Notes under the pieces: model-generated
The model's input: only the letters and a program-made list of their open reading frames with translations
What the model was told of the DNA's origin: nothing
The model's database searches: none
Part shown: piece after piece, positions 61,747 to 64,000 of the stretch
Layout: each line of letters starts with the position of its first letter
Position numbering within the stretch: the first letter of the stretch is position 1
NCBI GenBank assembly: GCA_033762815.1
Contig: JANRLF010000013.1
Span: forward strand, 12,562-76,561
Length of the DNA stretch: 64,000 nucleotides
Reading direction: 5' to 3'
From: JANRLF01 sp033762815
GTDB lineage: Bacteria > Bacteroidota > Bacteroidia > Chitinophagales > CAIOSU01
Translations under genes and position numbers: made by a program

Positions 61747-63224
61747 CCAGGTCGTGGCATATAATATTGTTCATCTTTGCCTGCCTTTCAAGTAAAGGAC
61801 AAACAATTACTTTTGACAGTGTCTATTATTTGACCAGCTATAGTTCAGGCACAAGTGTTATAGAAGAAGATAGTGGCTATACGGTATGCGGGTTGGGCTA
61901 TTCGAATCAATTAAGTGGGTTTACTGGTATAAATATTTTTAAAACGGACAATTATGGCAATGTCTTGCAACAAAAAGTAATTGGCCGTTCTCAAACCGGG
62001 CATTATCCGGGACCTAATGGGGCATTAAAGAAGCTGCCTGATTCAAACTATATTTTGGGTGCAGCAGTGGAGTTCTATGATAGTGCTGTTGTGAGTAGAG
62101 GACTTTTCCTAAAACTGGATTCTCATTTCGACACAATTTGGACTTACGTTTATGGTAATCATAATGAGGATTATTTTAATGATAGCTATTTATCGACTGA
62201 CAATAATTACCTCGCAGTTGGATTAAAGGGAAATGCTAGCGGCAGCATGGTGTTAGTCAAACTTAGCCCTACAGGCCAAGTGATATGGGAAAGAGCCTAT
62301 GGAGGGAATGACATAGATGTTGGTGTAATGGTAGGGGAACAAGAGGATGGTAGAATTATTATAGCGGGGTTGACCGCCAGTTTTGGTAATGGTTCAATCG
62401 ACGGATACTTAGTCAAAACAGATAGTTCTGGCAGTTTACTTTGGCAAAAGACCATCGGCAAACTAGGTGATGACTCTGAAGTCAGGGTAAGGACTACAAA
62501 CGATGGAGGCTATTTAATTTGGGGTTCAATGGACACTATTACGGCCAATGGCTCTAGCTATCTTATGAAGCTTGATAGTGATGGCGAGGTTGTTTGGAAA
62601 CTTTTTTTCAATAAAGATTATCGTACTCAATATGGAGTTCTGCAAGCTAGGGAAGTTGGAAAGTATATTTATATCGTAGGTTTTTACGATACCATTCAAT
62701 CGGGGGAAATAGGATGGATGGCAAAGTTTGACAGTATGGGTGCTTTAATTTGGCAGCACTTTCATAGGCATGTAGATTCTCAGATTTCAGATTTCAATTA
62801 CTTTTATGATTTTGCACCAACAAGAGATGGTGGGTTTATATTGACAGGGTCAACCGAAGGAGTAAATACTAATGGTTCCGGTCAACAGGGCGTATGGCTG
62901 TTAAAGGTAGACAGCCTCGGCTGCCTGACACCCGGCTGCGATACACTACCATGCCAACTGCCCCCCTGCGATACGGTGGGGATTGGCGAAACGGCCTTCC
63001 CGAAAATTTGGGTGTACCCCAACCCGGCTACAAACCACCTCACCATAGAGCTATCAACCTACACCCAGCCCACTACTTTCGCCCTTTACGACCTGCTGGG
63101 CCGCAAAGCCTTGGAAACGGTGCTGGAAAGCCACCGCACGGAGCTGGACATCACTTCCCTGCCCGATGGGCTGTACCTGTATAAAGCGGGAGGTGCTATT
63201 GGCAAGGTGCAGGTGTTGAGGTAA
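61743..63224 (+). CDS. T9SS surface protein with propeller-like repeats
   Basis: The 493-residue product has a signal peptide (MTRSWHIILFIFACLSSKG). Repeats (VKLSPTGQVIWERAYGGNDIDVG; VKTDSSGSLLWQKTIGKLGDDSEV; RTTNDGGYLIWGSMD; PTRDGGFILTGSTEG) match those at the front of the preceding protein. A short Cys/Pro linker (CLTPGCDTLPCQLPPCD) leads to a T9SS sorting domain (KIWVYPNPATNHLTIEL). The repeat part is AT-rich; the last 330 bp are GC-rich. Its ATG overlaps the preceding stop (ATGA), so the two are translationally coupled. Confidence 0.88.
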   Translation: MTRSWHIILFIFACLSSKGQTITFDSVYYLTSYSSGTSVIEEDSGYTVCGLGYSNQLSGFTGINIFKTDNYGNVLQQKVIGRSQTGHYPGPNGALKKLPDSNYILGAAVEFYDSAVVSRGLFLKLDSHFDTIWTYVYGNHNEDYFNDSYLSTDNNYLAVGLKGNASGSMVLVKLSPTGQVIWERAYGGNDIDVGVMVGEQEDGRIIIAGLTASFGNGSIDGYLVKTDSSGSLLWQKTIGKLGDDSEVRVRTTNDGGYLIWGSMDTITANGSSYLMKLDSDGEVVWKLFFNKDYRTQYGVLQAREVGKYIYIVGFYDTIQSGEIGWMAKFDSMGALIWQHFHRHVDSQISDFNYFYDFAPTRDGGFILTGSTEGVNTNGSGQQGVWLLKVDSLGCLTPGCDTLPCQLPPCDTVGIGETAFPKIWVYPNPATNHLTIELSTYTQPTTFALYDLLGRKALETVLESHRTELDITSLPDGLYLYKAGGAIGKVQVLR

Positions 63225-63232
63225 TAGGAACT

Positions 63233-64000
63233 ATGCAAAACTCACCGCACAGCAACGTGCTGATGGGTGAGGCCAGGAGGTTCGGGCTGCCCGCTGACAG
63301 CTTGGAAAAACTGGAGCAGTACCAGGACAGCACTTCCGCCAGAAAACCCATCGTGGATAGCCTTTATTACCTGCGCTACGCCAAGGAGGACCTTTATGGC
63401 CAGTTGCTGCATATTGCCCACGATGGGGGCGATTATACCTATGGGGAGCTTGCGGCCTTGCTCGAAGCCGAGAAGGAACCGGCACCGTTGCTGCTGCTGG
63501 CAGACCTGTACATTGCAAGTGGCGAATACACCCTGGCAGCGCAGGTATACGACAGCCTGCTGCCCCTACGCGAGCGGGAAGTGCGCAACCTGAGGGATAT
63601 GCGGCAGATAGAACTGGAATTTCTGCAGAACGGATGGAGCTGGCTGGAATTGAAGAACAACGCGGAGGCGCTCGAATATTTGGACGCGATAAGCGACATC
63701 GCTTACCGCGACAGCACCGTGGCCGCCTTCCAGGCACAGGCCGTGCTGAACCTGGCCATGGACAGCACGTTCATCCAGATTTTCGAGGACAAGGAGGGCT
63801 CACTTAAAAAGGGAGATGCCACAACGGCAAGCTTACAAACTGTAAATCCTAGCCTACCGAAACTCTACCCCAACCCCACTGCAGGGCAACTTACCCTGGA
63901 ATATGCGCCCAGCAATGCGGGCTCACTGGTGCTTTACGACCTGTATGGAAGGGAAATGACAAAGGTTTTACTGGAAGACGGGTCAGGAAAAAGAACTTTT
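63233..64000 (+). CDS. Truncated copy of the C-terminal module of the 1684-residue protein (runs off the window)
   Basis: The frame opened by ATG 63233 continues without a stop to the last base (256 codons). It starts MQNSPHSNVLMGEARRFGLP, which aligns with LQNSPHSNIAWKEIKSFGLP in the 1684-residue protein (coding bases from 60898). Similarity continues through the helical segment and a T9SS tail (KLYPNPTAGQLTLEY). CAAAACTCACCGCACAGCAA is identical in both genes. It lacks a signal peptide, so as written it cannot be exported. It may be a pseudogene fragment, a silent donor cassette, or the coupled remainder of a frameshifted gene; the end lies outside the window. Confidence 0.8.
   Translation, partial: MQNSPHSNVLMGEARRFGLPADSLEKLEQYQDSTSARKPIVDSLYYLRYAKEDLYGQLLHIAHDGGDYTYGELAALLEAEKEPAPLLLLADLYIASGEYTLAAQVYDSLLPLREREVRNLRDMRQIELEFLQNGWSWLELKNNAEALEYLDAISDIAYRDSTVAAFQAQAVLNLAMDSTFIQIFEDKEGSLKKGDATTASLQTVNPSLPKLYPNPTAGQLTLEYAPSNAGSLVLYDLYGREMTKVLLEDGSGKRTF

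Noticed and set aside
1..64000. tRNA, rRNA, riboswitch, prophage or insertion-sequence genes
   Set aside because: I looked for T-arm-like signatures, conserved rRNA segments and transposase motifs by eye; apart from tmRNA nothing convincing was found. A tRNAscan or covariance-model run would be decisive.

Overview
The window reads as chromosomal DNA of a member of the Bacteroidota, probably a free-living Cytophaga/Chitinophaga-like lineage; this is an inference from gene content. Supporting signs are several secreted proteins ending in type IX secretion (T9SS) C-terminal sorting domains, SprB-type repeats, DUF1573 and DUF4476 proteins, a FISUMP-domain lipoprotein, a Bacteroidota-type promoter (TTG-N20-TAnnTTTG) at 42870-42900, weak Shine-Dalgarno sequences, and a tmRNA tag ending NYAMAA. 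No phage, integron, transposase, CRISPR array, rRNA or tRNA gene was recognised.

Layout. 1-5.8 kb: two sensor histidine kinase genes in a row, the second carrying an ethylene-receptor-like copper-site membrane domain, then uncharacterised genes and a small T9SS protein. 5.8-17.6 kb: one giant (3933-codon) T9SS surface protein built from nearly 30 SprB/Ig-like repeats plus DUF2341, LamG-like and carbohydrate-binding-like modules. 17.7-29.3 kb: housekeeping genes (enoyl-CoA hydratase, PAP2 phosphatase, methyltransferase, GlmM, cysteine desulfurase, CsbD, Sfp-type phosphopantetheinyl transferase, DnaG) around a three-gene phosphorelay (REC-HisKA-HATPase-REC-REC kinase, Hpt, and a receiver with a C-terminal membrane anchor). 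29.4-46 kb: DUF4476 protein, a two-domain secreted protein, an acyltransferase pair that looks like aminolipid synthesis, acyl-CoA dehydrogenase, DUF1573 protein, aminotransferase, cold-shock protein, a radical-SAM DNA modification/repair pair, a FISUMP lipoprotein, an SDR enzyme, the tmRNA gene ssrA, a saccharopine/alanine-dehydrogenase-like enzyme and the E2 subunit of a 2-oxoacid dehydrogenase. 46-48.8 kb: a tightly overlapping membrane operon (CoA-binding, DoxX-like, DUF2071, anchored methyltransferase, small membrane protein). 48.8-55.2 kb: YncE/phosphoesterase fusion, CBS-domain cystathionine beta-synthase-like enzyme (with a stray copy of its 3' end 2.7 kb away), proline dehydrogenase and a DAHP synthase-chorismate mutase fusion.

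The right end (55.2-64 kb) is the most unusual part. A 312-bp intergenic module is tandemly duplicated directly after the DAHP synthase gene, and each copy contains an 11-bp-period minisatellite that has drifted to its own consensus. It is followed by a run of T9SS surface-protein genes: a small secreted protein; a 1684-codon protein with a beta-propeller-like front, a metzincin-type HEXXHXXGXXH site and a T9SS tail; a 493-codon protein; and a fragment repeating the C-terminal end of the 1684-codon protein. These genes are compositional mosaics: GC-rich conserved ends flank strikingly AT-rich cores. Together with the duplicated 3' module this suggests cassette exchange among surface-protein genes. 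That is an inference and is not proven from one window.
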